From Hymenopus coronatus (lineage: Eukaryota; Arthropoda; Insecta; Mantodea; Hymenopodidae): DNA of 64,000 nt. This document shows, piece by piece, positions 34,534 to 46,640 of the stretch; position 1 is the first letter of the stretch, and each line of letters opens with the position of its first letter. The stretch lies in the NCBI GenBank assembly GCA_030762935.1, contig CM060883.1, forward strand, positions 94,671,501 to 94,735,500, given 5' to 3'. The notes beneath the pieces were generated by a model. That model was not told where the DNA came from, did no database searches, and worked only from the letters and a program-made list of their open reading frames with translations. The translations under genes and the position numbers were made by a program.

Positions 34534-37500
34534 ACCTTGAGCGTGGAAGCTGGTTCCAGGATACACCTAGGGGAACTGTCTCCTTGTTTTGAATAGCCGG
34601 AATCCTAAACCTTGATCCTGGAAGCTGGTTCTAGGACACAACCTAGGGGAACAGGCTCCTTGTTTTAATAGGCCGGAGTCCTAAACCTTGAGCCTGGAAG
34701 CTGGTTCCAGGGCACAACCTAGAGGAACTGTCTCCTTGTTTTGATGTGCTGGAGTCGTAAATCTTAAAACCTGGAAACTAGCTCCAGGACACATCCTAAG
34801 TGAACTGCCTCCTTGTTTTGATCTGCCTTAGACCTAAACCTTGAGCCTGGAAGATGGTTCCAGGACACAACCTAGTTTAAATGTCTGCTTGTTTTGATCT
34901 GCCTTAGTTCTAAACCTTGGGCCTAGAAGCTGGCTCAAGGATACAGCCTAGGGGAACTGTCTGCTTGTTTTGATCTTCTGGAGTCCTAAAACTTGAGCCT
35001 GAAAGCTGGTTCCAGGACACATCCTAGGGGAGCTGTCTCCTTGTTTATATCGGCATGACCCCTTAACCTTGAGCCTTGATGCTGATTCCAGGACACATCC
35101 TAGTGTAACTGTCTCTTTGTTTTGATCTGCCTTAGTCCTAAACCTTGAGCCTGGAAGCTAGCTCCAGGACTCATCCTAGGGGAACTGTCTGCTTGTTTTT
35201 TTCTGCCGGAGTCCTAAACCTTGAGCCTGGAATTTGGCTCCAGGACACATCCTAAGGGAACTGTCACCTTGTTTTGATCTGCCTTAGTCCTAATCCTTGA
35301 GCCTAGACATTTGTCTTAGGACACATCCTAGGGGAACTGTCTCCTTGATTTGATCGACCGGAGTCAAAGGGGAACTATGTGCTTGTTTTGAAAATCCTTA
35401 GTCCTAAAACTTGAGCCTGGAAGGTGGCTCCAGGACACATCCTAGGGGAAATGTCTCCTTGTTTTGATCGGCCCGAATCCTAAACCTTGAGCCTGGAAAC
35501 TAGCTCCACAACGCTACAACAGTGTCTTCGAAGGTGCTAAGACTAGACTGTTATACCTTGAGCCTGGAAACTCTCCAGAATACTACAACAATGTCTTAGA
35601 AGGTTATAAGCCTAGACGGTTAAACTTTGAGCGTGGAAGCTGGCTCCAGGACATATCCTACGGGAACTATCTCTTTGTTTTGATCTCCCTTAGTCCTAAA
35701 TCTTGAGCCTTGATGCTGGCTCCAGGACACATCCTTGGGGAACTGTCTTCTTTGTTTTGAACGGCCAGAGTCCTAAACCTTCTCCCCATGATGCTGGCTC
35801 CAGGACACTACCTAGGGCAACTGTCTCCTTGTTTTGATCGTCCGGAGTTCAAAACCTTGAGCCTGGAAGCTGGCTCCAAGACACATCCTAGGGGAACCGT
35901 CTCTTTGTTTTGATCGGCCGAAGTTCTTAACCTTGAGCCTTGATGCTGTCTCCAGGACACCACTTAGGGGAACTGTCTGCTTGTTTTGATCTGCCTTAAT
36001 CCTAACCTTGAGCCTGGAAGTTGGCTGCAGTTCAATTCCTAGGGGGAATGTCTCTTTGTTTTGATCGGCCCGAGTCCTAAACCTTGAGCCTGGAAGCTGG
36101 TTCCAGGACACAAATTAGGGTAAATGTCTGCTTGTTTAGATCTGCCTTGGTCCTAATTCTTGAGCCTTGTTGCTGGCTCCAGGACACATCCTAGGGGAAC
36201 TGTCTCCTTGTTTTCATCGGCCAGAGTCCTAAACCTTGAGCCTGGCAGCTGGTTCCAGGACACAACCTAGGGGAACTGTCTCCTTGTTTTGATCAGCCGG
36301 AGTTCTAAAGCTTGAGCCTTGATGCTGACTCCAGGACACATCCTAGAGTAACTGTCTCCTTATTTAGATATGCCCTAGTCCTAAACGTTTATGCTGGAAG
36401 CTAGATCCTGGACACACCCTAGGTGAACTGTCTGCTCGTTTTGATCTGCCTTATTCCTAAACCATGAGCCTTGAAGCTGATTCCAGGACACAACCTTGGC
36501 GAACTGTCTGCTTGTTTTGATCTGCCTTAGACCCTAACCTTGAGCCTGGAAGGTGGCTCCAGGCCACATCCTAGGGTTGCAGTCTCCTTGTTTTGATCTG
36601 CCTTAGTCCTTAACCTTGTGCCTGGCAGTTAGCTCCAGGACACATCCTAGGGGAACTGTCTCCTTGTTTTGATCGGCTGGCGTCCTGAAACTTGAGATTT
36701 GAAGCTGGTTCCAGGACGCAACCTAGGGGAACTGTCTCCTTGTTTTGATCTGCCTTAGTCTTAAACCTTGAGCCTGGAAGCTGGTTCCAGGACACATCCT
36801 AGGGGAACTGTCTCCTTGTTTTGATCGGCCGGAATCCTAAGCCTTGAGCATGGAAACTAGCTCAACAACGCTACAACATTGTCTCTGCCGGTTCTAAGCC
36901 TAGACTGTTAAACCTTGAGCCTGGAAACTCTCCAGAACGCTACAACAATTTCTTCGATGGTTCTGAGCCTAGAATGTTAAACCTTGAGCCTAGAAGCTGG
37001 CTCCAGGACACATCCTAGGGGAACTGTCTCTTTGCTTTGATCTTCCATAGTCCTAAACCTTGAGCCTTGATGCTGGCTCCAGGACACATCCTAGGGCAAC
37101 TGTCTCCTTGTTTTGCTTGGCCGTTGTTCTAAAGCTTGAGCCTGTAAGCTGGCTCCAGCACACCGCTTAGGGGAACTGTCTGCTTGTTTGGATCTGCCTT
37201 AGTCCTAACCTTGAGCCTGGAAGGAGGCTCCAGGACACATCCTAGGGGAACTGCCTCCTTCTTTTGATCGGCCGGACTCCTAAACCTTGAGCCTGGAAGC
37301 TGGTTCCTGGACACTACCTAGGGGAACTGTCTCCTTGTTTTCATCGGCCGGAGTCCTAAACCTTGAGCCTGGAAGCTTGTTCCAGGACACAACCTATGTT
37401 AACTGTCTGCTTGTTTTGATCTGCCTTAGTCCTAAACCTTGAGCCGGAAACCTGGTTCCAGGACACATCCTTGGGGAACTGTCTCCTTATTTTGATCGGC

Positions 37501-38877
37501 CGGTGTCCTAAACCTTGAGCCTTGATGCTGGCTCCAGCACACATCCTAGAGTAACTGTCTGCTTGTTTTGATCTGCCTTAGTCCTAAACCTTGAGCCTAG
37601 AGGCTAGCTCCAGGACACATCCTAGGGGAACTGTCTCCTTCTATTGATCGGCCGGACTCCTAAACCTTGAGCCTGGAAGCTGGTTCCTGGACACAACCTA
37701 GGAGAACTGTCTCCTTGTTTTCATCGGCCGGAGTCCTAAACCTTGAGCCTGGAAGCTGGTTCCAGGACACATTCTAGGGGAACTATCTCTTTGTTTTGAA
37801 CGGCCGGAGTCCTAAACCTTGAACCTTGATGCTGACTCCAGGACACATGCTAGGGCAACTGTCTCCTTGTTTTGATTGGCCGATGTTCTAAAGCTTGAGC
37901 CCGTAAGCTGGTTCCAGGACACAACCTAGGGGAAATGTCTCCTTGTTTTGATCGACCCGAGTCCTAAACCTTGAGCCTGGAAGCTGGTTCGAGGACACAG
38001 CCTAGGGCAACTGTCTCATTGTTTTGATCTGTCTTAGTCCTAAACCTTCAGCCTAGAAGCTGGTTCCAGGTAACAACCAGGGGTACTGTCTCCTTGTTTT
38101 GATCGGCTGGAGTCCTAAACCTTGAGCCTGAAAGCTGGTTCCAGGATACAACCTAGGGGAACTGTCTCCTTGTTTTGATAGGTCGGAGTCCGAAACCTTC
38201 AGCCGTCATTCTGGTTCCAGGACACATCTTAGGGGAACTGTATCCTTGTTTGATCTGCTGGAATTCTAAACCTTGAGCCTGGAAGCTGGCTTTAGGACAT
38301 TCCCAAGGGGAACCGTCTCCTTGTTTTGGTCCGCCTTAGACCTAAACCTTGAGCCTGGAGGCTAGCTCCAGGACACAACCTATGAGAACTGTCTCCTTGT
38401 TTTGGTCCGCCTTAGACCTAAACCTTGAGCCTAGAAGCTAGCTCCAGGACACATCCTAGGGGAACTGTCTCCTTGTTTTGATCGGCCGGAGTCCTAAACC
38501 TTGAGGTCTGAAGCTGGTTCCAGGACACAACCTAGGGGAACTGTCTAGTAGTTTTGATCTGCATTAGTCCTAAACCTTGAGCCAGGAAACTAGTTCCAGA
38601 ACATATCCTAAGTGAACTGTCTCCCACTTTTGATCTGCCTTAGTCCTAAACCTTGAGCCTGGAAGCTAGCTCCAGGACACATCCTAGGGGAACTATCTCC
38701 TTGTTTTGAACGGCCGGAGTCCTAAACCTTGAGCCTTTATGCTGGCTCCAGGACACATCCTAGGGCAACTGTCTCCTTGTTTTGATGTGCTGGAGTACTA
38801 AATCTTGAGCCGGGAAGCTAGCTCAAGGACACATCCTAGGGGAACTGTCTCCTTGTTTTGATCTGCCTTAGTCCTAA
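34534..38877 (+). repeat. Higher-order unit 3 (4,344 bp)
   Basis: Start marker at 34535. Monomer order is the same as unit 2 with scattered substitutions, for example CTTCTCCCCATGATGCTGG near 35780 where the others have CTTCAGCCATGATGCTGG. Confidence 0.93.
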
Positions 38878-41800
38878 ACCTTGAGCGTGGAAGCTGGTTC
38901 AGGGATAGACCTAGGGGAACTGTTTCCTTGTTTTGAATAGCCGGAATCCTAAACCTTGATCCTGGAAGCTGGTTCTAGGACACAACCTAGGGGAACAGGC
39001 TCCTTGTTTTAATAGGCCGGAGTCCTAAACCTTGAGCCTGGAAGCTGGTTCCAGGACACAACCTAGAGGAACTGTCTCCTTGTTTTGATGTGCTGGAGTC
39101 GTAAGTCTTAAAACCTGGAAACTAGCTCCAGGACACATCCTAAGTGAACTGCCTCCTTGTTTTGATCTGCCTTAGACCTAAACCTTGAGCCTGGAAGATG
39201 GTTCCAGGACACAACCTAGTTTAAATGTCTGCTTGTTTTGATCTGCCTTAGTTCTAAACCTTGGGCCTAGAAGCTGGCTCAAGGATACAGCCTAGGGGAA
39301 CTGTCTGCTTGTTTTGATCTGCTGGAGTCCTAAAACTTGAGCCTGAAAGCTGGTTCCAGGACACATCCTAGGGGAGCTGTCTCCTTGTTTATATCAGCAT
39401 GACCCCTTATCCTTGAGCCTTGATGCTGGCTCCAGGACACATCCTAGTGTAACTGTCTCTTTGTTTTGATCTGCCGTAGTCCTAAACCTTGAGCCTGGAA
39501 GCTAGCTCCAGGACTCATCCTAGGGGAACTGTCTGCTTGTTTTTTTCTGCCGGAGTCCTAAACCTTGAGCCTGGAATTTGGCTCCAGGTCACATCCTAAG
39601 GGAACTGTCACCTTGTTTTGATCTGCCTTAGTCCTAATCCTTGAGCCTGGACATTTGTCTTAGGACACATCCTAGGGGAACTGTCTCCTTGATTTGATCG
39701 ACCGGAGTCAAAGGGGAACTATGTGCTTGTTTTGAAAATCCTTAGTCCTAAAACTTGAGCCTGGAAGGTGGCTCCAGGACACATCCTAGGGGAGCTGTCT
39801 CCTTGTTTATATCAGCATGACCCCTTATCCTTGAGCCTTGATGCTGGCTCCAGGACACATCCTAGTGTAACTGTCTCTTTGTTTTGATCTGCCGTAGTCC
39901 TAAACCTTGAGCCTGGAAGCTAGCTCCAGGACTCATCCTAGGGGAACTGTCTGCTTGTTTTTTTCTGCCGGAGTCCTAAACCTTGAGCCTGGAATTTGGC
40001 TCCAGGTCACATCCTAAGGGAACTGTCACCTTGTTTTGATCTGCCTTAGTCCTAATCCTTGAGCCTGGACATTTGTCTTAGGACACATCCTAGGGGAACT
40101 GTCTCCTTGATTTGATCGACCGGAGTCAAAGGGGAACTATGTGCTTGTTTTGAAAATCCTTAGTCCTAAAACTTGAGCCTGGAAGGTGGCTCCAGGACAC
40201 ATCCTAGGGGAAATGTCTCCTTGTTTTGATCGGCCCGAATCCTAAACCTTGAGCCTGGAAACTAGCTCCACAACGCTACAACAGTGTCTTCGCAGGTGCT
40301 AAGCCTAGACTGTTATACCTTGAGCCTGGAAACTCTCCAGAATACTACAACAATGTCTTAGAAGGTTATAAGCCTAGACGGTTAAACTTTGAGCGTGGAA
40401 GCTGGCTCCAGGACATATCCTACGGGAACTATCTCTTTGTTTTGATCTCCCTTAGTCCTAAATATTGAGCCTTGATGCTGGCTCCAGGACACATCCTTGG
40501 GGAACTGTCTTCTTTGTTTTGAACGGCCAGAGTCCTAAACCTTCAGCCATGATGCTGGCTCCAGGACACTACCTAGGGCAACTGTCTTCTTGTTTTGATC
40601 GTCCGGAGTTCAAAACCTTGAGCCTGGAAGCTGGCTCCAAGACACATCCTAGGGGAACCGTCTCTTTGTTTTGATCGGCCGAAGTTCTTAACCTTGAGCC
40701 TTGATGCTGTCTCCAGGACACCACTTAGGGGAACTGTCTGCTTGTTTTGATCTGCCTTAATCCTAACCTTGAGCCTGGAAGTTGGCTGCAGTTCAATTCC
40801 TAGGGGGAATGTCTCTTTGTTTTGATCGGCCCGAGTCCTAAACCTTGAGCCTGGAAGCTGGTTCCAGGACACAAATTAGGGTAAATGTCTACTTGTTTAG
40901 TTCTGCCTTGGTCCTAATTCTTGAGCCTTGTTGCTGGCTCCAGGACACATCCTAGGGGAACTGTCTCCTTGTTTTGATCGGCCAGAGTCCTAAACCTTGA
41001 GCCTGGCAGCTGGTTCCAGGACACAACCTAGGGGAACTGCCTCCTTGTTTTGATCAGCCGGAGTTCTAAAGCTTGAGCCTTGATGCTGACTCCAGGACAC
41101 ATCCTAGAGTAACTGTCTCCTTATTTAGATCTGCCCTAGTCCTAAACGTTTATGCTGGAAGCTAGATCCTGGACACACCCTAGGTGAACTGTCTGCTCGT
41201 TTTGATCTGCCTTATTCCTAAACCATGAGCCTTGAAGCTGATTCCAGGACACAACCTTGGCGAACTGTCTGCTTGTTTTGATCTGCCTTAGACCCTAACC
41301 TTGAGCCTGGAAGGTGGCTCCAGGCCACATCCTAGGGTTCCAGTCTCCTTGTTTTGATCTGCCTTAGTCCTTAACCTTGTGCCTGGCAGCTAGCTCCAGG
41401 ACACATCCTAGGGGAACTGTCTCCTTGTTTTGATCTGCCTTAGTCTTAATACTTGAGCCTGGACATTTGTCTTAGGACACATCCTAGGGGAACTGTCTCC
41501 TTGATTTGATCGACCGGAGTCAAAGGGGAACTATGTGCTTGTTTTGAAAATCCTTAGTCCTAAAACTTGAGCCTGGAAGGTGGCTCCAGGACACATCCTA
41601 GGGGAACTGTCTGCTTGTTTTGATCGGCCGGAATCCTAAGCCTTGAGCATGGAAACTAGCTCCACAACGCTACAACATTGTCTCTGCCGGTTCTAAGCCT
41701 AGACTGTTAAACCTTGAGCCTGGAAACTCTCCAGAACGCTACAACAATTTCTTCGATGGTTCTAAGCCTAGAATGTTAAACCTTGAGCCTGGAAGCTGGC

Positions 41801-43296
41801 TCCAGGACACATCCTAGGGGAACTGTCTCTTTGCTTTGATCTTCCATAGTCCTAAACCTTGAGCCTTGATGCTGGCTCCAGGATACATCCTAGGGCAACT
41901 GTCTCCTTGTTTTGATTGGCCGTTGTTCTAAAGCTTGAGCCTGTAAGCTGGCTCCAGCACACCGCTTAGGGGAACTGTCTGCTTGTTTGGATCTGCCTTA
42001 GTCCTAACCTTGAGCCTGGAAGGAGGCTCCAGGACACATCCTAGGGGAACTGTCTCCTTCTTTTGATCGGCCGGACTCCTAAACCTTGAGCCTGGAAGCT
42101 GGTTCCTGGACACTACCTAGGGGAACTGTCTCCTTGTTTTCATCGGCCGGAGTCCTAAACCTTGAGCCTGGAAGCTTGTTCCAGGACACAACCTATGTTA
42201 ACTGTCTGCTTGTTTTGATCTGCCTTAGTCCTAAACCTTGAGCCGGAAACCTGGTTCCAGGACACATCCTTGGGGAACTGTCTCCTTATTTTGATCGGCC
42301 GGTGTCCTAAACCTTGAGCCTTGATGCTGGCTCCAGCACACATCCTAGAGTAACTGTCTGCTTGTTTTGATCTGCCTTAGTCCTAAACCTTGAGCCTAGA
42401 GGCTAGCTCCAGGACACATCCTAGGGGAACTGTCTCCTTCTTTTGATGGGGCCGGACTCCTAAACCTTGAGCCTGGAAGCTGGTTCCTGGACACAACCTA
42501 GGAGAACTGTCTCCTTGTTTTCATCGGCCGGAGTCCTAAACCTTGAGCCTGGAAGCTGGTTCCAGGACACATTCTAGGGGAACTATGTCTTTGTTTTGAA
42601 CGGCCGGAGTCCTAAACCTTGAACCTTGATGCTGACTCCAGGACACATGCTAGGGCAACTGTATCCTTGTTTTGATTGGCCGTTGTTCTAAAGCTTGAGC
42701 CCGTAAGCTGGTTCCAGGACACAAGCTAGGGGAAATGTCTCCTTGTTTTGATCGACCCGAGTCCTAAACCTTGAGCCTGGAAGCTGGTTCGAGGACACAG
42801 CCTAGGGCAACTGTCTCATTGTTTTGATCTGTCTTAGTCCTAAACCTTCAGCCTAGAAGCTGGTTCCAGGTAACAGCCAGGGGTACTGTCTACTTGTTTT
42901 GATCGGCTGGAGTCCTAAACCTTGAGCCTGGAAGCTGGTTCCAGGATACAACCTAGGGGAACTGTCTCCTTGTTTTGATAGGTCGGAGTCCGAAACCTTC
43001 AGCCGTCATTCTGGTTCCAGGACACATCTTAGGGGAACTGTATCCTTGTTTTGATCTGCAGGAATTCTAAACCTTGAGCCTGGAAGCTAGCTCCAGGACA
43101 CATCCTAGAGGAACTATCTCCTTGTTTTGAACGGCCGGAGTCCTAAACCTTGAGCCTTTATGCTGGCTCCAGGACACATCCTAGGGCAACTGTCTCCTTG
43201 TTTTGATGTGCTGGAGTACTAAACCTTGAGCCGGGAAGCTAGCTCAAGGACACATCCTAGGGGAACTGTCTCCTTGTTTTGATCTGCCTTAGTCCT
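38878..43296 (+). repeat. Higher-order unit 4, rearranged (about 4.42 kb)
   Basis: It starts like the others at 38879 but carries three rearrangements: a 418-bp internal tandem duplication (about 39355-40190); a replaced segment near 41430-41600, where the GACCGGAGTCAAAGG truncated-monomer block appears a second time; and loss of about 390 bp near 43080, which joins the GGAATTCTAAACC monomer directly to a monomer that lies about 390 bp further on in unit 3. Similarity to the unit ends at about 43296. Confidence 0.9.
39355..40190 (+). repeat. 418-bp tandem duplication inside higher-order unit 4
   Basis: ATATCAGCATGACCCCTTAT occurs at 39391 and 39809, exactly 418 bp apart, and the intervening block is repeated almost perfectly. 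418 bp is 5.5 monomers; the half comes from the truncated monomer within the block. Confidence 0.92.
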
Positions 43297-43599
43297 AATT
43301 CTTTAGCCTGGAAGCTGGTTGGAGGACACAACCTAGGGGAACTGTCTCCTTGTTTTGTTCGGCCGGACACCTAAACCTTGATCCTGGAAGCTAGCTCCAG
43401 GACATATCCTAGGTGAACTGACTCCCTGTTTTGATCGGCCCAAGTCCTAAACCTTGAGCCTGGAAGCTGGTTCCAGGACACAACCTAGGGGAACTGTCTG
43501 CTTGTTTTGATCTGCCTTAGTACTAAACCTTGAGCCTTGATGCCGGCTCCAGGACACAGCCTAGGGGAACTGTCTGCTTGTTTTGATCTGCCTTAGTCC

Positions 43600-46500
43600 T
43601 AAACCTTGAGCCTAGAAGCTGGTTCCATGACACAACCTAGGGGTACTGACTCCTTGTTTTGTTCAGCCGGAGTCCTATACCTTGAGCCTGGAAGCTGGTT
43701 CCAGGACATAACCTAGGGGAACTGTCTGCTTGTTTATATCTGCCTTAGACTTAAGCGTTGAGCCTGGAAGGTGGCTTCAGGACATATGCTATGGGAACTG
43801 TCTCTTTGTTTTGATCTTCCTTAGTCCTAAACCTTGAGCTTGGAAGGTGGCTCCAGGACACATCCTAGGGAAACTGTCTCCTTGTTTTTATCGGCCCGAA
43901 TCCTAAACCATCAGCCTGGAAGCTAGCTCCAGGACACAAACTAGGGGAAATGACTGCTTGTTTTGATCTGCCTTAGTCCTAAATCTTGAGCCTTGATGCT
44001 GGATCCAGGACACATCCTAGGGGAACTGTCTGCATGTCTTCATCTGCCTAAGTCCTAAACCTTTAGCCTGGAAGCTAGCTCCAGGACATATTTTAGGTGA
44101 ACTGTCTCCCTGTTTTAATCGGCCCGAGTCTTAAACCTTGATCCTGGAAGCTGGTTCCAGGACATATCCTAGGGGAATTGTCTGCTTGTTTTGTTCTGCC
44201 TTAGTGCTAAAACTTGAGCCTTGATGCTCGCTCCAGGACACAGCCTAGGGGAACTGTCATCTTATTTTGATCGGCCGGCGTCCTAATCCTTGAGCCTGGA
44301 AGCTGGATCCAGGCCACAACCTAGGGGAACTGTCTCCTTGTTTTGATCGGCCGGAGTCCTAAACCTTGAGCCTGATAGCTAGCTTCAGGACACATTAGGG
44401 GAATTGTCTGCTTGCTTTGATCTGCCTTAGTCCTTAACCTTCAGCCTGGAAGGTGGATCCAGGACACATCCTAGGGAACTGATTTCCTGTTTTGATCTGC
44501 CTTAGTCCTAAATCTTGAGCCTGGAAGCTAGCTCCAGGATACATCCTAGGGGTACTGTCTCCTTATTTTGATCTGCCTTAGTCCTAAACCTTGAGTCTAG
44601 AAGCTAGCTCCAGGACACATCCTAGGGGAACTGTCTCCTTGTTTTGATCGGCCGGAGTCCTAAACCTTGAGGTCTGAAGCTGGTTCCAGGACACAACCTA
44701 GGGGAACCGTCGAGTAGTTTTGATCTGCATTAGTCCTAAACCTTGAGCCAGGAAACTAGTTCCAGGACATATCCTAAGTGAACTGTCTCCCACTTTTGAT
44801 CTGCCTTAGTCCTAAACCTTGAGCCTGGAAGCTAGCTCCATGACACATCCAAGGGGAACTATCTCCTTGTTTTGAACGGCCGGAGTCCTAAACCTTGAGC
44901 CTTTATGCTGGCTCCAGGACACATCCTAGGGCAACTGTCTCCTTGTTTTGATGTGCTGGAGTACTAAATCTTGAGCCGGGATGCTAGCTCAAGGACACAT
45001 CCTAGGGGAACTGTCTCCTTGTTTTGATCTGCCTTAGTCCTAAACCTTGAGCCTGGAAAGTGGCTCTAGGACACATCCAAAGGGAAATGTCTCCTTGTTT
45101 GGGTCTGTAAAGTCCTAAAACTTCAGCGTGAGAGGTGGCTCCAGGACACATATTAGGGGAACTGTCTGCTTGTTTTGATCTGCCTTAGTCCTAAGCCTTG
45201 AGCCTGGAAGGTGGCTCCAGGGCATATCCTATGGGAACTGTCTCCTTGTTTTGATCCGCCTTAGTCCTCAACGTTGAGCATGTAAGGTGGTTCCAGGACA
45301 CATCCTAGGGAAACTGTCTACCTGTTTTGATCTGCCTTAGTCCTAAACCTTGAGCCTAGAAGCTGGTCCAGGACATAACCTAGGGGAACTGTCTGCTTGT
45401 TTATATCTGCCTTAGACTTAAGCGTTGAGCCTGGAAGGTGGCTTCAGGACATATCCTATGGGAACTGTCTCTTTGTTTTGATCTGCCTTAGTCCTAAACC
45501 TTGAGCTGGAAGGTGGCCCCAGGACACATCCTAGGGGAACTGTCTCCTTGTTTTGATCGGCCCGAATCCTAAACCATCAGCAGGGAAGCTAGCTCCAGGA
45601 CACAAACTAGGGGAAATGACTGCTTGTTTTGATCTGCCTTAGTCCTAAATCTTGAGCCTTGATGCTGGATCCAGGACACATCCTAGGGGAACTGTCTGCA
45701 TGTTTTCATCTGCCTAAGTCCTAAACCTTTAGCCTGGAAGCTAGCTCCAGGACATATTTTAGGTGAACTGTCTACCTGTTTTGATCGGCCCGAGTCCTAA
45801 ACCTTGATCCTGGAGGCTGGTTCCAGGGCATAACCTAGGGGAACTGTCTGCTTGATTTGATCTGCCTTAGTCCTAAACCTTGAGCCTTGATGCTCGCTCC
45901 AGGACACAGCCTAGGGAAACTGTCATCTTGTTTTGATCGGCCAGCATCCTAAACCTTGAGCCTGGAAGCTGGTTCCAGGCTACAACCTAGGGGAACTGTC
46001 TCCTTGTTTTGATGTGCTGGTGTCCTAAACGTTGAGCCTTGAAGCTAGCTAAAGGACACATCCTAGGGGAACTGTCTACTCGTTTTGATCTGTCTTAGTC
46101 CTAAACCTTCAGCCTGGAAGGTGGATCCAGGACACATCCTAGGGACCTGTCTCGTTGTTTAAATCTGCCTTAGTCCTAAACCTTGAGCCTGGAAGCTAGC
46201 TCCAGGACGCATCCTAGGGGTACTGTCTCCTTGTTTTGATCTGCCTTAGTCCTAAATCTTGAGCCTGGAAGCTAGCTCCAGGACACATCCTAGGGGAACT
46301 GTCTCCTTGTTTTGATCGGCCGGAGCCCTTAACCTTGATACCTGAAGCTGGTTCCAGGACACAACCTAGGGGAACTGTCGAGTTGTTTTGATCTGCATTA
46401 TTCTAAACCTTGAGCCAGGAAACTAGTTCCAGGACATATCCTAAGTGAACTGTCTCCTTGTTTTGATCTGCCTTAGTCCTAAACCTTGAGCCTGGAAGCT

Positions 46501-46640
46501 AGCTCCAGGACACATGCTCGGGGAACTGTCTCCTTGTTTTGATGTGCTGGAGTACTAAACCTTGAGCCGGGAAGCTAGCTCCAGGACACATCCTAGGGGA
46601 ACTGTCTCCTTGTTTTGATCTGCCTTAGTCCTAAACCTTT
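43600..46640 (+). repeat. Pair of about 1.67-kb higher-order blocks with a 4.34-kb-unit fragment
   Basis: TTTATATCTGCCTTAGACTT occurs at 43733 and 45400 (offset 1667), and the flanking monomers follow in the same order to about 44.7 and 46.4 kb. The segment 44590-45045 is also a close copy of part of the 4.34-kb unit (compare 38425-38880), including the rare GAGTAGTTTTGATCTGCATT. Confidence 0.8.
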
